The notes under the pieces are model-generated. The model saw nothing but the letters and a program-made list of their open reading frames with translations. It had not been told where the DNA came from and ran no database searches. This document shows, piece by piece, positions 8,004 through 17,761 of a DNA stretch of 36,502 nucleotides (positions within the stretch are counted from its first letter, which is position 1; the number at the start of each line of letters is the position of its first letter). The stretch comes from Methanobacteriota archaeon (GTDB taxonomy: Archaea; Thermoplasmatota; Poseidoniia; Poseidoniales; Poseidoniaceae): assembly GCA_011522915.1 (NCBI GenBank), contig WTIA01000115.1, positions 1 to 36,502 on the forward strand, written 5' to 3'. The translations under genes were made by a program, and so were the position numbers.

Positions 8004-8741
8004 TCAACTCTCACAGCCCTCGAGAGTGTAACTTACTCTTGTCGTACCTTTGCCCTTATTCTTCTTGCCCAAAAATTCCATCTTTCCTATCTCCCCCAAT
8101 GCCCTAACGTGAGTTCCTGCACACGGGCATAAATCGACATTGTCTCCTATGCGAATTACTCTCAATTGCTTGACAGATATGGGTAGCATGTCCATGTTTG
8201 TTCGGTCTGGCGGCATGATTGAGTTAATCTCATCTCTAGTCATTATGGTGTCTGTAACCTCGAGGTTTGACTCTACCATTTCGTTGGCTCTATGAAACAA
8301 ATCTTCTATCATTTCTTCATTGAATTTTACCGGATTAAAGTCGATTCTAGACCTGTCTGCATGGATTTGGTTACCTACTGTTCTAGCGCCGTCATATAAT
8401 TCGTAGACAATTCCGCTCACAAGGTGTTGAGCGGTGTGCATGCGCATGTGTGCATGCCTTCTGTCCCAATCGATGTGGCCTTCAATAGAATCTCCAATTG
8501 ACAAACCGTGATCTTCGCCCACAAAATGTTGGACGTCGGCCCTACCTCTTACCTCAGTAACCGATAGTTTTCCACCGTCCCAAACGATTGTTCCAGTATC
8601 CCAATTTTGGCCTCCTCCAAGTGGATAAAATAAAGTTTGGTCGAGTGTTACTGAGTTTTCGTCAACCGCAGTAACCTGTGCTGTGAAGTCTTTCAGATAG
8701 CAAGCGTCGATGCTTTCCATGTAGAGCTTCTTGGATGCCAT
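8004..8741 (-). CDS. alaX: Alanyl-tRNA editing protein AlaX
   Basis: This is a 245-aa protein homologous to the editing domain of alanyl-tRNA synthetase. It hydrolyses tRNA(Ala) mischarged with serine or glycine. The N-terminal beta-barrel motif is FYPLGGGQ (about 38-45). Zinc ligands are HTAQH (102-106) and CPCAGTHV (Cys205/207, His211). The length fits the AlaX-M type, which has the N-terminal domain but no C-terminal extension. ATG at 8741 is used. The gene lies 24 bp downstream of purQ on the same strand and may be transcribed at the end of the purL-purQ unit. All key residues are present. Confidence 0.93.
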   Translation of the reverse strand: MASKKLYMESIDACYLKDFTAQVTAVDENSVTLDQTLFYPLGGGQNWDTGTIVWDGGKLSVTEVRGRADVQHFVGEDHGLSIGDSIEGHIDWDRRHAHMRMHTAQHLVSGIVYELYDGARTVGNQIHADRSRIDFNPVKFNEEMIEDLFHRANEMVESNLEVTDTIMTRDEINSIMPPDRTNMDMLPISVKQLRVIRIGDNVDLCPCAGTHVRALGEIGKMEFLGKKNKGKGTTRVSYTLEGCES

Positions 8742-8765
8742 GGCCTAAGGAGAGGGGGCCATTTC

Positions 8766-9590
8766 TCAAAGGTTTGCTTGAGCGTACTCGACTGCGTTCC
8801 TGAAAATTTGCATTCCTTCTCCAAGAATTTCCTCACTGACCTCTCCTCGGGTGTGATGTGGGTGTAAGAATGTAGCATACGCTGCTTCAGGATGTGGCAT
8901 CAATCCAAACACTAAGCCGGTTGGGTCGCATATTCCTGCGATATTTCTGATGCTTCCGTTCGGGCAAATTGGGAATGGAAGTTCCTCATCAGTGATTCCT
9001 TTTCCAGGCTCTGTTTCTGGATCTACGTATCTGGTGACTATCTGATTATTTTCATTCAACTCATCTAAATCGGTTGTTGAAGGCATCACGAATCTACCTT
9101 CACCGTGTCTCACCGGACACTCTATTCTAGTGATTCCTTTGGTCCAAATGCAAGGGCTATCTGGGTCGAATTCTAACGTAACCCATCTGTCTTCATATCT
9201 TCCGCTATTGTTGAGGGTGAGGCTTGCTCTTTGTTCAAAATCTGGAACCTCTCGGCCAGGAAGTAATCCGGTCTTAACAAGGACCTGAAAACCATTGCAT
9301 ATTCCAATAATCGGTTTGCCGGCTGCAACGAATGCTGATAGTTGCTCTCTCATTGCGAACCTCATGCGATTTCCTAGAAGTCGGCCAGATCCTAGATGGT
9401 CTCCAAATGAGAAGCCGCCGGGTACTGCGAGTATGTGGAAATCGGAAAGGTCTCTTTCTCCATTTACAAAGAGGTTTACGTGGACTCTCTCGCTTTCTGC
9501 TCCAGCCAATTCGAATACTGCTGCTGTCTCTCTATCACAATTTATTCCAAAACCGAATAGTACTGCGACCTTTGGTTTTTGAGTCATCAT
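8766..9590 (-). CDS. purQ: Phosphoribosylformylglycinamidine synthase, glutaminase subunit
   Basis: This is a 274-aa class-I glutamine amidotransferase that supplies ammonia to PurL in the fourth step of purine biosynthesis. Motifs are GFGINCDRE near the N-terminus, VPGGFSFGDHLGSG (about 56-69), the nucleophile elbow GICNGFQVL (Cys98) and the C-terminal His/Glu motif MPHPEAAY. It is longer than the usual bacterial PurQ of about 225 aa because of extra segments in the C-terminal half. ATG at 9590 overlaps the purL stop by 4 bp (ATGA), so the two are translationally coupled. A second ATG lies one codon downstream. Confidence 0.96.
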   Translation of the reverse strand: MMTQKPKVAVLFGFGINCDRETAAVFELAGAESERVHVNLFVNGERDLSDFHILAVPGGFSFGDHLGSGRLLGNRMRFAMREQLSAFVAAGKPIIGICNGFQVLVKTGLLPGREVPDFEQRASLTLNNSGRYEDRWVTLEFDPDSPCIWTKGITRIECPVRHGEGRFVMPSTTDLDELNENNQIVTRYVDPETEPGKGITDEELPFPICPNGSIRNIAGICDPTGLVFGLMPHPEAAYATFLHPHHTRGEVSEEILGEGMQIFRNAVEYAQANL

Positions 9591-12500
9591 TGAACACCTC
9601 CTGTCATGTCAAGGCTGCCTTTCCACGCAGAAACCATGTCTTGTACGCTTGATTCAATGATCAAATCGTCTCCATCCCAAACGCTCAATGTGCCGCTATC
9701 TGTGACTTCGCCCATGTAGGTAAGACTGTGTCCTTTCATAGTCGCTAGGAACTCTTCTCGATTCCCTTGTTTTACACCAACTAGGATTCTACCGAGGGAT
9801 TCGCCCCAAAGTCGGCCCCACAAGTCTGCTTCGCCTGGGCCATCAACATCGATTGCAGCACCGCACCTTCCACCAATGCACATTTCAGCAATAGCCACAG
9901 CTATGCCTCCTTCACTGCAATCGTGGGCGGTTCTAACAATGCCCGATTGAATTGCTTTGGTCAGTGCTTTGTAAGATTCTAGATTCTTTTCTGGATTAGG
10001 TAGGCGCGGTACTTCGCCGCCAATACCATCAGATTCTCCTGATTCGCTTAGCATGTAGGATATCTCGCTAGCGCCTAATTCCTGTTTGGATTCTCCAACC
10101 AAGTACAGACTTTCTCCAGGTTTGAGGTCCGATGTTGTTGTGTATCTAACATCGTGATGGTTTCCAAATAAGGAGAATAGCAGAGTTGGCGGGATTGAAA
10201 TCTTGTTTTCCCCTGTTCCGTAATCGTTCTTCATCGAGTCTTTTCCTGAAATACACGGAACAAAGTAAGCCCTACAAATTCTTTCTAGTTCACGATTTGC
10301 TCTAACTAATTGTGCGAGTTTGAATTTTCCATCTGGGGTCTTTTTGCTCTCGATTGGGTCAGGCCAACAGAAATTGTCAAGGCCTGCAATTTTTGATAGG
10401 TCAACTCCCGTACACACCGCGTTTCTTACCGCTTCATCAACCGCTGCAGCGGCCATTGCACCAGCGTCTATGTCGCTGTATCTTGGAGAGATTCCATTTG
10501 ATACAACAAGGCCGTGTGTAGAACCATGAACAGGGGCAAGTAGTCCTGCATCGCCGGGGCCGTCTCTCTCCAATCCAACGAATGGTTTTACTGCGGTTTG
10601 GGCAATGACCTCATGGTCATATTGACGTACCCAAGTTTCCTTACTGGCTATGTTTGGTCTTGCTAACATTCTCAGTAATAGAGAAGAGTGGTCTGCTTCG
10701 GCTGGTGGATTAAATTCGGGATTCTGTGGGGGTTTCCATTCGCTCTCTAAGCGCAATTGTGGAACTCCATCATGGAGGAACTCTATTGGGAGATTTGCAA
10801 CTGTATCTTCGCCATGTACTACGTGGAATTGACCTGTATTGGTAAAGTCAGCAACCCACGTTGCCTCCACTTCGTGTAGGTTTGCTAGGGCTTCAAACGC
10901 CGGTACGTCGCTTTCTCTAACCGCTACCGTCATTCTCTCCTGAGATTCTGAAACTAGGATTTCCCAAGACGAAAGCCCCTCTTGTTTCAAAGGAACTTTG
11001 CCTAGGTCGATTTTACACCCGTTCGTATATTCTGCCATCTCACCAATGCTTGAGGAAAGTCCTCCGGCTCCATTGTCGGTAATGCATGTAATCAGTCCCG
11101 CATCCCTCGCTTCAAGAATCATATCCAACATTTTCTTTTGAGTGATAGGGTCGCCGATTTGAACGGCGCTCGAAGGTGATTCTTCAGTCAATTCTAGAGA
11201 AGAAAATGTTGCTCCGTGGATTCCATCATACCCTACTCTTCCTCCCACCATGTAGACCCTATCGCCAGCTTCAGGATTCTTGACGTGCGATTCTCTGCCG
11301 TCGGGTAGTCTTCTTGGCATCATTCCAATTGTTCCACAATAAACCAATGGCTTGCCAATGTACCTATCATCGAATACAATGGCGCCATTGACTGTTGGAA
11401 TTCCGCTCTCGTTACCTCCAACCCTAACACCTGCATGAACACCTCTCAATACACGAGATGGGTGGAAGAGATTCTCTGGTAGATCGCCTTCCCAATCAGG
11501 TGGTCCGAAACAAAACACGTCGGTATTTGCGATCGGCCTTGCGCCAAGGCCCGTCCCCAGGATGTCTCTGTTCACACCAACAATTCCTGTCATTGCGCCT
11601 CCATAAGGGTCTAATGCGCTTGGAGAATTATGCGTCTCTGCCTTCATACACATGGACCATTCATCATCCCATGCAATCACTCCCGAATTGTCATGGAATA
11701 CAGAAAGAAGCCAGTCTACCTCTTCCTTCATTTCCAAGGTTGGTTTCATGATATGAGTCTTGAATAGTGAATCTATTTCTGTGTCTTCTCCAGTCTCGGT
11801 ATCAATGTGGTGGATGTGGGCTGCGAATATTTTGTGCTTGCAGTGCTCCGACCATGTTTGAGCTAAACATTCCAATTCAACATCGGTTGGTGCATTTTCT
11901 GGAAGTCCTAGTGCTGCCCTACTGGCTTGAATTTCTGGGTCTCTATAGTGTGCTTGAATGGTTTGCATTTCTTCCAAATTTAATGCGAGAAGGCCCTCTT
12001 CTGAGAGTTTCACAAGTTCTTCGTCTGTAACTTCCAAATCAATAACTGCTGGTGGAGCGTAATTACTGGGTGCAATTGGTGTATACTCAATCAGTGGAAA
12101 TTCTTCACCTTTCAGAGAGTAAAGCACCCTCTCAATTAGTCCGTTGTGAAGTTGCTTAGCTAACCAATCAACTTTGACTCCTTCAGGAACTCCTTCGAAC
12201 ACGTAAGTCAGGTAAGTTGACACGTTAGCATCAGAGCCAGCATCAGGAAAAATCGTTCGAAAACCGTCTAGTGCTGCTTTACCGGGATTATCTGTTACGC
12301 CTGGTTTGAATCCAATAGTTACCACCATATCTGGTTCTTGAGAAAATAATTCCTTGTTTTCCAAATGTAGTGAGTCTGTTGCGCTTTCTTCTATGATTGG
12401 GTCTGCGAATACATCGTCTACCCTTGAGTCTACTTCGTCTGCAGAGATTTCGCTTGAAATCAGGAAGCCCACAATCGACCTAACGCTGCCGATTTCTATG

Positions 12501-12604
12501 TTGTGATCAGCAGCGAGTTGTCTCTTCACAGAGTCTCCTCTGACGTCTTTCATTCCATCTCCAATTTTGGGAGTGGTTTCAACTCTGACTACAATCGAAG
12601 ACAT
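9587..12604 (-). CDS. purL: Phosphoribosylformylglycinamidine synthase, PurS-like/PurL fusion
   Basis: This is an about 1005-aa ATP-dependent FGAM synthase. The first ~150 residues contain two PurS-like segments (VVRVETTPKIGDGMKD... and VVTIGFKPGVTDNPGK...), followed by a full PurL. PurL motifs are TWSEHCKHKIF, AETHNSPSALDPYGGA, the second-half GDAGLLAPVHGSTHG, ISGKDSMKNDY and AHDCSEGGIAVA. Because PurS is fused, only PurQ is needed as a separate partner, and no separate purS is seen here. I prefer ATG 12604 (MSSIVVRVE); a GTG at 12613 adds three residues and would place the start against the hairpin at 12614-12632. It overlaps purQ by 4 bp. It lies about 83 bp downstream of uvrA on the same strand. 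Confidence 0.95.
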   Translation of the reverse strand: MSSIVVRVETTPKIGDGMKDVRGDSVKRQLAADHNIEIGSVRSIVGFLISSEISADEVDSRVDDVFADPIIEESATDSLHLENKELFSQEPDMVVTIGFKPGVTDNPGKAALDGFRTIFPDAGSDANVSTYLTYVFEGVPEGVKVDWLAKQLHNGLIERVLYSLKGEEFPLIEYTPIAPSNYAPPAVIDLEVTDEELVKLSEEGLLALNLEEMQTIQAHYRDPEIQASRAALGLPENAPTDVELECLAQTWSEHCKHKIFAAHIHHIDTETGEDTEIDSLFKTHIMKPTLEMKEEVDWLLSVFHDNSGVIAWDDEWSMCMKAETHNSPSALDPYGGAMTGIVGVNRDILGTGLGARPIANTDVFCFGPPDWEGDLPENLFHPSRVLRGVHAGVRVGGNESGIPTVNGAIVFDDRYIGKPLVYCGTIGMMPRRLPDGRESHVKNPEAGDRVYMVGGRVGYDGIHGATFSSLELTEESPSSAVQIGDPITQKKMLDMILEARDAGLITCITDNGAGGLSSSIGEMAEYTNGCKIDLGKVPLKQEGLSSWEILVSESQERMTVAVRESDVPAFEALANLHEVEATWVADFTNTGQFHVVHGEDTVANLPIEFLHDGVPQLRLESEWKPPQNPEFNPPAEADHSSLLLRMLARPNIASKETWVRQYDHEVIAQTAVKPFVGLERDGPGDAGLLAPVHGSTHGLVVSNGISPRYSDIDAGAMAAAAVDEAVRNAVCTGVDLSKIAGLDNFCWPDPIESKKTPDGKFKLAQLVRANRELERICRAYFVPCISGKDSMKNDYGTGENKISIPPTLLFSLFGNHHDVRYTTTSDLKPGESLYLVGESKQELGASEISYMLSESGESDGIGGEVPRLPNPEKNLESYKALTKAIQSGIVRTAHDCSEGGIAVAIAEMCIGGRCGAAIDVDGPGEADLWGRLWGESLGRILVGVKQGNREEFLATMKGHSLTYMGEVTDSGTLSVWDGDDLIIESSVQDMVSAWKGSLDMTGGVQ

Positions 12605-12613
12605 CTCAGACAC

Positions 12614-12632
12614 CTGCCCCCTATGGGGGCAG
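12614..12632. promoter_or_regulatory. Perfect inverted repeat just upstream of purL
   Basis: CTGCCCCC-TAT-GGGGGCAG is an 8-bp perfect G/C-rich stem with a 3-nt loop. It sits 9 bp upstream of the purL ATG, and directly against the alternative GTG. It could be an operator for purine regulation, an mRNA hairpin that controls purL translation, or a terminator for the upstream uvrA unit. No T-tract follows in the uvrA direction, so a classic terminator is less likely. Confidence 0.5.
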
Positions 12633-12686
12633 ACAATCCGCAGCGACTACCGTCCATGAATACTACGCTTGACGCAAGTTAGCAAT

Positions 12687-15596
12687 TTAGAGGATTTCTT
12701 TGAGGAATTTGCCTGTGAAACTACCCTTCACTTTGGCAACATTCTCAGGAGTTCCTACAGCAACGACTTGGCCCCCTCTGTCGCCGCCTTCAGGGCCTAA
12801 ATCGACAACCCAATCGGCTGATTTGATTACGTCCATGTGGTGTTCTATTACGATAATTGAATGACCGGTAGTTCTCAATCGAAGCAATACGTCGATCAAT
12901 TGCTGGACGTCTGAAAAAGACAATCCAGTTGTGGGCTCGTCGAGGATATACATTGTGTGCCTGTGTGGAGGTCTTCTCAATTCACTTGCCAATTTTACCC
13001 TCTGAGCTTCTCCCCCAGAGAGCGTTGTCGCTGGCTGGCCTAGCCTGATGTAGCCCAGACCGACATCGTTTATCGTTGAAAGTGTCCGGTGGAGTTTTCT
13101 ATGGTTTGCAAAGAATTCAACCGCTTCACCAACCGGCATTTCCAAAATGTCGTGAATGTTCTTTCCTTTCCAAGTCACTTCCAAGGTCTCTCTTGTGTAT
13201 CTTTTACCTTCACAAATGTCACATGTAATCCATACATCTGGTAAGAAATTCATTTCTAATTTAATCGAGCCGCCGCCTCGGCATGCTTCACATCGACCAC
13301 CCTTGACGTTGAAAGAAAAGTGGCCGGGTGTGTATCCTCTCTCTCTTGCAAGTTTTGTTTCCGAAAACAATTTACGAATCTCATCGAATGCTTTTGTGTA
13401 GGTTGCTGGGTTTGACCTTGGAGTCCTACCGATTGGCGACTGGTCGATTACAATTACCTTATCCACTTTGTCAATACCTTCGATTTCATCGTGTGACCCG
13501 GGTACTGAGTCGCTACCATGCAGACTTCTTTGGAGAGCGGGTGCTAAGATGCTCGATACAAGTGACGACTTACCAGAACCTGAAACCCCGGTAACTGCGG
13601 TAAGGCACCCTAATGGGAATTCAACATCGACATTATCGAGATTATTTTGTCTAGCACCTATGATTTTCAAATGTCCTTTGAATGGTGCTACTCTCTCTTC
13701 AGGAACAGGAATCGAACGCTTTCCTGAAAGGTATGCTCCTGTTACTGAATCTTTAGCTCGCATAACAGATTTGGGAGTCCCATTTGCTACTACTTGGCCG
13801 CCTTCTAAGCCGGCCCCTGGACCTAGATCACACAACCAGTCTGCTTGCCTTAGTGTGTCCTCATCGTGTTCAACAACAAGCAGAGTGTTACCCAAATCAG
13901 AGAGTTCCCTGAGTGTTGCGAGTAGTCTTTCATTATCCCTTTGATGTAGGCCGATTGACGGCTCATCTAGTACGTACATAACCCCGGTTAGCCTACTACC
14001 TATTTGGGTCGCCAGACGGATTCTCTGACTCTCTCCACCCGACAGTGTGTTGGCCTTTCGATCAAGGGTAAGGTAATCCAGACCTACGTCGTTTAGGAAT
14101 CCTAGGCGCCCTTCAATTTCCTTTAGAATTTCACGACCGATAAAGGCGCTTCTATCATCTAGTTTTTCTGCGCTTTTTCCTTCACCACGCATTGATTTGA
14201 TGATATCCAACGCATCATGAACACTTGCTGCACCGATTTCAGGTAGGCGTTTGCCTCCCACCGTTACCATACTCGCTGCAGGATTGAGTTTCTCTCCGTT
14301 ACAAGCAGAACATGGCTCATCGTTCATGCAAGCTATCAATCTGCTTCTTGTTCTGTCCGATGAGGTTTCTGTGTACGTCTTTTGTAGCCTAGAATAAACC
14401 CCTTCCCAGGGTTTACTGTACTTGTATTGGGAGCCTGTTTCAGATACGAATTCGAAATGAATTATAGTGGAGCCTGACCCATTCATCATGATGTCTTGGG
14501 CGTCGTCATCTAATTGTGAATAGGGGATGTTTGTTGGAATTCCATAGTGTAATGCTGTTTGTTCCATCAATTTTCGATACCAATGCGGAGACATAGATTG
14601 GCGCCATGGGATAATGCAGCCTTCAGATATTGTTGCCCTTCTATCGACTAGTAATTCTTCACTAAATCTTCTCTGAACCCCAAGCCCTTGGCATGATGGG
14701 CACGCGCCCAAGGGAGAGTTGAAAGAGAATACTCTTGGGCTCATCTCTGGCATGAATGCGCCGTGGTCTGGACATGCGAATTCTTCTGACCAAACTATTG
14801 TTTGTCCGAGTTCTGTCTTCTGAGATTTTGAGCCTTCACTGAACTCAAATTTGTCTTCTGGTAATTTTATGCTTTCAATCGCTACCGTGCCCCCGCCAAT
14901 TCTCAAAGCGGATTCTACTGCTTCTGTAAGCCGCTGTCTGCGCTCTTTTGAACAGCGCATCCTATCAATTCTAACATCGATATCGTGGCGTAAATTCTTG
15001 TCCAAATTGTGGTCGTCCTCAAAGGATGCTTCTCTTCCATTGATTCTTCCCTCGGTCCAACCTTGTTCGACTAGGTGGCGGAATAGGTCTGCATGAGTTC
15101 CCTTTCGGTTCCTGATTGCTGGACTCCAAACTGCAATTGCATGGCCCTCGGTATTCCAAATAATGTCGTCTACTATTTCCTGTACTGTTCTTCTAGCAAC
15201 CTCTACACCACATGTTGGACAATGTGGCTTGCCAATTCTAGCCCACATTAATCTAAGATAATCCATTATTTCTGTCACAGTAGCAACCGTTGAACGCGGG
15301 TTGTGGCTGCCTTGTTTCTGATCGATAGAAATCGCAGGAGAGAGTCCTTCAATACTGTCACAATCCGCTTTTTTCATTTGCCCAATAAATTGGCGCGCAT
15401 AAGAGGATAGGCTCTCCACATACCTTCTTTGTCCCTCAGCATAAAGTGTATCGAAAGCGAGGGATGATTTTCCTGAGCCGGAAACTCCCGAGATTACGAC
15501 GAACTGCCCCCTTGGAAGTTTGACATTGATGTCTTGGAGATTATGTGTTCGCGCACCGCGAACTTCTATCCAGCCATCATCACCTACCTTTGGCAT
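12687..15596 (-). CDS. uvrA: UvrABC excinuclease subunit A
   Basis: This is a 969-aa protein of full UvrA length. It is the dimeric ATPase that finds bulky DNA lesions and loads UvrB. It has two ABC modules. Module 1 has Walker A GVSGSGKSSLAFDTLYAEG near the N-terminus and signature LSGGESQRIRLA. Module 2 has GVSGSGKSSLVSSIL and LSGGEAQRVKLA. Zinc-binding pairs appear as CPTC, CPSC and the long CEAC...CDIC finger after KGGR. The conserved FSFNSPLGACPSCQG region is also present. UvrA is of bacterial origin and occurs in mesophilic archaea by ancient transfer. ATG at 15596 lies 23 bp downstream of the rluA-like gene, so moeA-rluA-uvrA looks like one transcript. uvrB and uvrC are not in this window. 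Confidence 0.97.
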   Translation of the reverse strand: MPKVGDDGWIEVRGARTHNLQDINVKLPRGQFVVISGVSGSGKSSLAFDTLYAEGQRRYVESLSSYARQFIGQMKKADCDSIEGLSPAISIDQKQGSHNPRSTVATVTEIMDYLRLMWARIGKPHCPTCGVEVARRTVQEIVDDIIWNTEGHAIAVWSPAIRNRKGTHADLFRHLVEQGWTEGRINGREASFEDDHNLDKNLRHDIDVRIDRMRCSKERRQRLTEAVESALRIGGGTVAIESIKLPEDKFEFSEGSKSQKTELGQTIVWSEEFACPDHGAFMPEMSPRVFSFNSPLGACPSCQGLGVQRRFSEELLVDRRATISEGCIIPWRQSMSPHWYRKLMEQTALHYGIPTNIPYSQLDDDAQDIMMNGSGSTIIHFEFVSETGSQYKYSKPWEGVYSRLQKTYTETSSDRTRSRLIACMNDEPCSACNGEKLNPAASMVTVGGKRLPEIGAASVHDALDIIKSMRGEGKSAEKLDDRSAFIGREILKEIEGRLGFLNDVGLDYLTLDRKANTLSGGESQRIRLATQIGSRLTGVMYVLDEPSIGLHQRDNERLLATLRELSDLGNTLLVVEHDEDTLRQADWLCDLGPGAGLEGGQVVANGTPKSVMRAKDSVTGAYLSGKRSIPVPEERVAPFKGHLKIIGARQNNLDNVDVEFPLGCLTAVTGVSGSGKSSLVSSILAPALQRSLHGSDSVPGSHDEIEGIDKVDKVIVIDQSPIGRTPRSNPATYTKAFDEIRKLFSETKLARERGYTPGHFSFNVKGGRCEACRGGGSIKLEMNFLPDVWITCDICEGKRYTRETLEVTWKGKNIHDILEMPVGEAVEFFANHRKLHRTLSTINDVGLGYIRLGQPATTLSGGEAQRVKLASELRRPPHRHTMYILDEPTTGLSFSDVQQLIDVLLRLRTTGHSIIVIEHHMDVIKSADWVVDLGPEGGDRGGQVVAVGTPENVAKVKGSFTGKFLKEIL

Positions 15597-15619
15597 GATG
15601 AGATTGCGTTAGTCAGGAG

Positions 15620-16507
15620 TTATTGAGACCTTGCTTTTCCTTCGGGCCCAAATGGGATTGGTGCCTCAAAGCGAACTGGGTCGTCGGTTTCGGGATGTAA
15701 GAATTCCAACGAGCTTGCATGAAGAGCGATACGACCGATTGGATTTCCTTCTGCTCCGTGGGCCTCATCTCCCAAAACAGGACACCCTAGATTTGCTAAT
15801 CCAACCCTGATTTGGTGTCGCCTGCCTGTTTCGATTGTTAGTTGTATTAGACTTGCAAATTCGTCGTGATCTTCGACGTTATAGTGTGTTATTGCCTCTC
15901 TGGCTTTTGGATGATTCTTCTTTACCGCTTTAACCTTCAGAAATTTATCTTCGAGTAACCACTCGTGTATTGTTCCCGATTCTTTTTCTGGCTTACCTTC
16001 TGTTAGTGCGTGATATATTCTGTGAACTTCTCTATTTGCAAATTGTTCCTGGAGGTATTCTTTGTGTCTCTTATGTTTTGAGAATACCATGACTCCTGAT
16101 GTTTCCCTGTCAAGGCGGTGTACAATGAATGCCCATGATTTTTCATTCTCCGTTTTTAGATAGTTTACAACCCTTGAATGAAGTGTGTCGGGCTCCATCT
16201 TATCGGTTGATACCGATAGTAAACCAGCCTGTTTGTTTACCACTATTATGTGTTCATCCTCAAAGAGAATTTTGATTCTTGGGTGTTTCTTTTTCTGAAC
16301 GGGCGGAGGAGATTCTTTTGCTGCTGTTTCTCTATCTGATATTGTTACAGAATCCCCTTTTTTGACTATGAATTTGGCTTTATGAATTACCTCGTTCCCT
16401 ACTTTTACTCGGCCCGAAGTTAGCATTTTTCTCAAGGTGTTACGCTTAGAGTTTGGATAAATTTCTCCAAGGGCGTCAATCAATTCGATTTCTTTGTCAA
16501 ATTCCAT
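15620..16507 (-). CDS. RluA-family RNA pseudouridine synthase
   Basis: This is a 295-aa protein; a GTG at 16516 would add three residues and abut the moeA stop. An S4-like RNA-binding domain comes first (NTLRKMLTSGRVKVGNEVI), followed by a basic linker (PVQKKKHP). The catalytic pseudouridine synthase domain carries the signature HRLDRETSG with its invariant Asp. ETGRRHQIRVGLANLGCPVLGD follows, as is typical of RluA/RluD-type enzymes. The enzyme isomerises uridine to pseudouridine in rRNA or tRNA; the exact site cannot be read from sequence. The RluA family is mainly bacterial and eukaryal, so transfer is likely. It lies between moeA and uvrA in a tightly spaced row. Confidence 0.92.
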   Translation of the reverse strand: MEFDKEIELIDALGEIYPNSKRNTLRKMLTSGRVKVGNEVIHKAKFIVKKGDSVTISDRETAAKESPPPVQKKKHPRIKILFEDEHIIVVNKQAGLLSVSTDKMEPDTLHSRVVNYLKTENEKSWAFIVHRLDRETSGVMVFSKHKRHKEYLQEQFANREVHRIYHALTEGKPEKESGTIHEWLLEDKFLKVKAVKKNHPKAREAITHYNVEDHDEFASLIQLTIETGRRHQIRVGLANLGCPVLGDEAHGAEGNPIGRIALHASSLEFLHPETDDPVRFEAPIPFGPEGKARSQ

Positions 16508-16516
16508 TGTAACCAC

Positions 16517-17722
16517 TCAGAGAATCATTACTTCAACCGTGTCGCCAATTGAATATTCACAACCCGGTTGTAATACAACCATGCCTTCACTCATTGCAAC
16601 GCTTGCTAAATTGCCAGAACCTTGGTGGATGTTTTGATGCGCGGTTAATTCCCCGTTCTCATTTACCAGAGAGACCCTCCTCAGAGTCAAACAGTCTTTT
16701 GTTGGTTTGACACTGGTCGCCAATTTAGCATATACTCGTGGCTCTATCGGGCCACTAGCTTGTGTTGTATGCCTTATCCAAGGAGCAACTAACATCCTGA
16801 ATACTACATGAGAGCTTACTGGATTGCCGGGTAGGCCGAAAATTGGTGTGTTATTCCATAATCCGAACAATGGTGGTGAGCCTGGGCGAAGTTTTACTCT
16901 CCAAAAATGCAGATCTCCCTCCTCCTCCATTATCTTTCTAACAAGGTCCCAGTCGCCCATCGAAACGCCCCCGCTAGTTAGGATTAAATCGAAATTAGTA
17001 GATGCTTGGTTAAGCACTTCTCTGAGATCGTCAATCGTGTCTCCAACGCAATGTAATCTGGTTGCATCATGGCCCAGCCAATTGACTAGACCGAATAGAC
17101 CGAATGAATTAGATTCGTAAATTTCCCCTCGTGCTAATTCTTCACCAGGTTGCTTCAATTCATCCCCTGTAGAGATGATGCCAACTTTCAATTTTTGAAC
17201 GACGGGAATAGATGAATGACCCATAGTGGCGCACAGGCCAACACGAGATGGGGTAAGATGGGTTCCTGACTTTAATGCAACTTGGCCCTTAGTAAGATTC
17301 TCTCCTTTTTTCCTGATGAAGTGTTTCATCGATGCCTGGCTTAGTGTGACCGTGTTTCCTTCCGAGGAAGTTAACTCAACTTGTAGAATCGAGTTCGCAC
17401 CTTTTGGAATTGGCGCGCCCGTCATTATCCTAACCGCTTGTCCCGGACTTACAACTAAGTCGTCTTCCTGCCCCGCTGCTTGAATTGTACCAATTACCTC
17501 CAACGTTGATGGTGGTTCTAAAGTGTCTTCATACCGCATTGCAAAGCCATCCATTGCAGAATTGTCAAAGGGTGGGTCATCGACCAAAGAAGGTAGATCA
17601 ACGGCTAGAATACGGTTATGGCAATTATCCAAATCTACCCTCTCTACAACGGTTTGGATAGTGGTGCTTCTGCAGATCTCCAAAGCTTCGTCGAGTTCTA
17701 CGAAGTATGGAGTTTCGCCCAT
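16517..17722 (-). CDS. moeA: Molybdopterin molybdenumtransferase MoeA
   Basis: This is a 401-aa protein of the standard MoeA length. It inserts molybdate into adenylated molybdopterin to complete the molybdenum cofactor. Diagnostic segments are PSLVDDPPFDNSAMDGFAMR (domain 3), GAPIPKGANSILQVE, the MoCF-fold GIISTGDELKQPGEELARG and TSGGVSMGDWDLVRK, and a C-terminal beta-barrel domain ending GDTVEVMIL. ATG at 17722 is used. It lies 39 bp downstream of a TauE/SafE permease gene and just upstream of the rluA-like gene, on the same strand. Other molybdopterin genes and molybdoenzymes are not in the window. Confidence 0.95.
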   Translation of the reverse strand: MGETPYFVELDEALEICRSTTIQTVVERVDLDNCHNRILAVDLPSLVDDPPFDNSAMDGFAMRYEDTLEPPSTLEVIGTIQAAGQEDDLVVSPGQAVRIMTGAPIPKGANSILQVELTSSEGNTVTLSQASMKHFIRKKGENLTKGQVALKSGTHLTPSRVGLCATMGHSSIPVVQKLKVGIISTGDELKQPGEELARGEIYESNSFGLFGLVNWLGHDATRLHCVGDTIDDLREVLNQASTNFDLILTSGGVSMGDWDLVRKIMEEEGDLHFWRVKLRPGSPPLFGLWNNTPIFGLPGNPVSSHVVFRMLVAPWIRHTTQASGPIEPRVYAKLATSVKPTKDCLTLRRVSLVNENGELTAHQNIHQGSGNLASVAMSEGMVVLQPGCEYSIGDTVEVMIL

Positions 17723-17761
17723 GATGTATCGAATGAGCGGTTAGACTTGATTCTCTCGGTA

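Noticed and set aside
13468-13944. 158-aa plus-strand ORF within uvrA
   Set aside because: It is antisense to a complete uvrA frame and has only low-complexity Ser/Pro-rich sequence.
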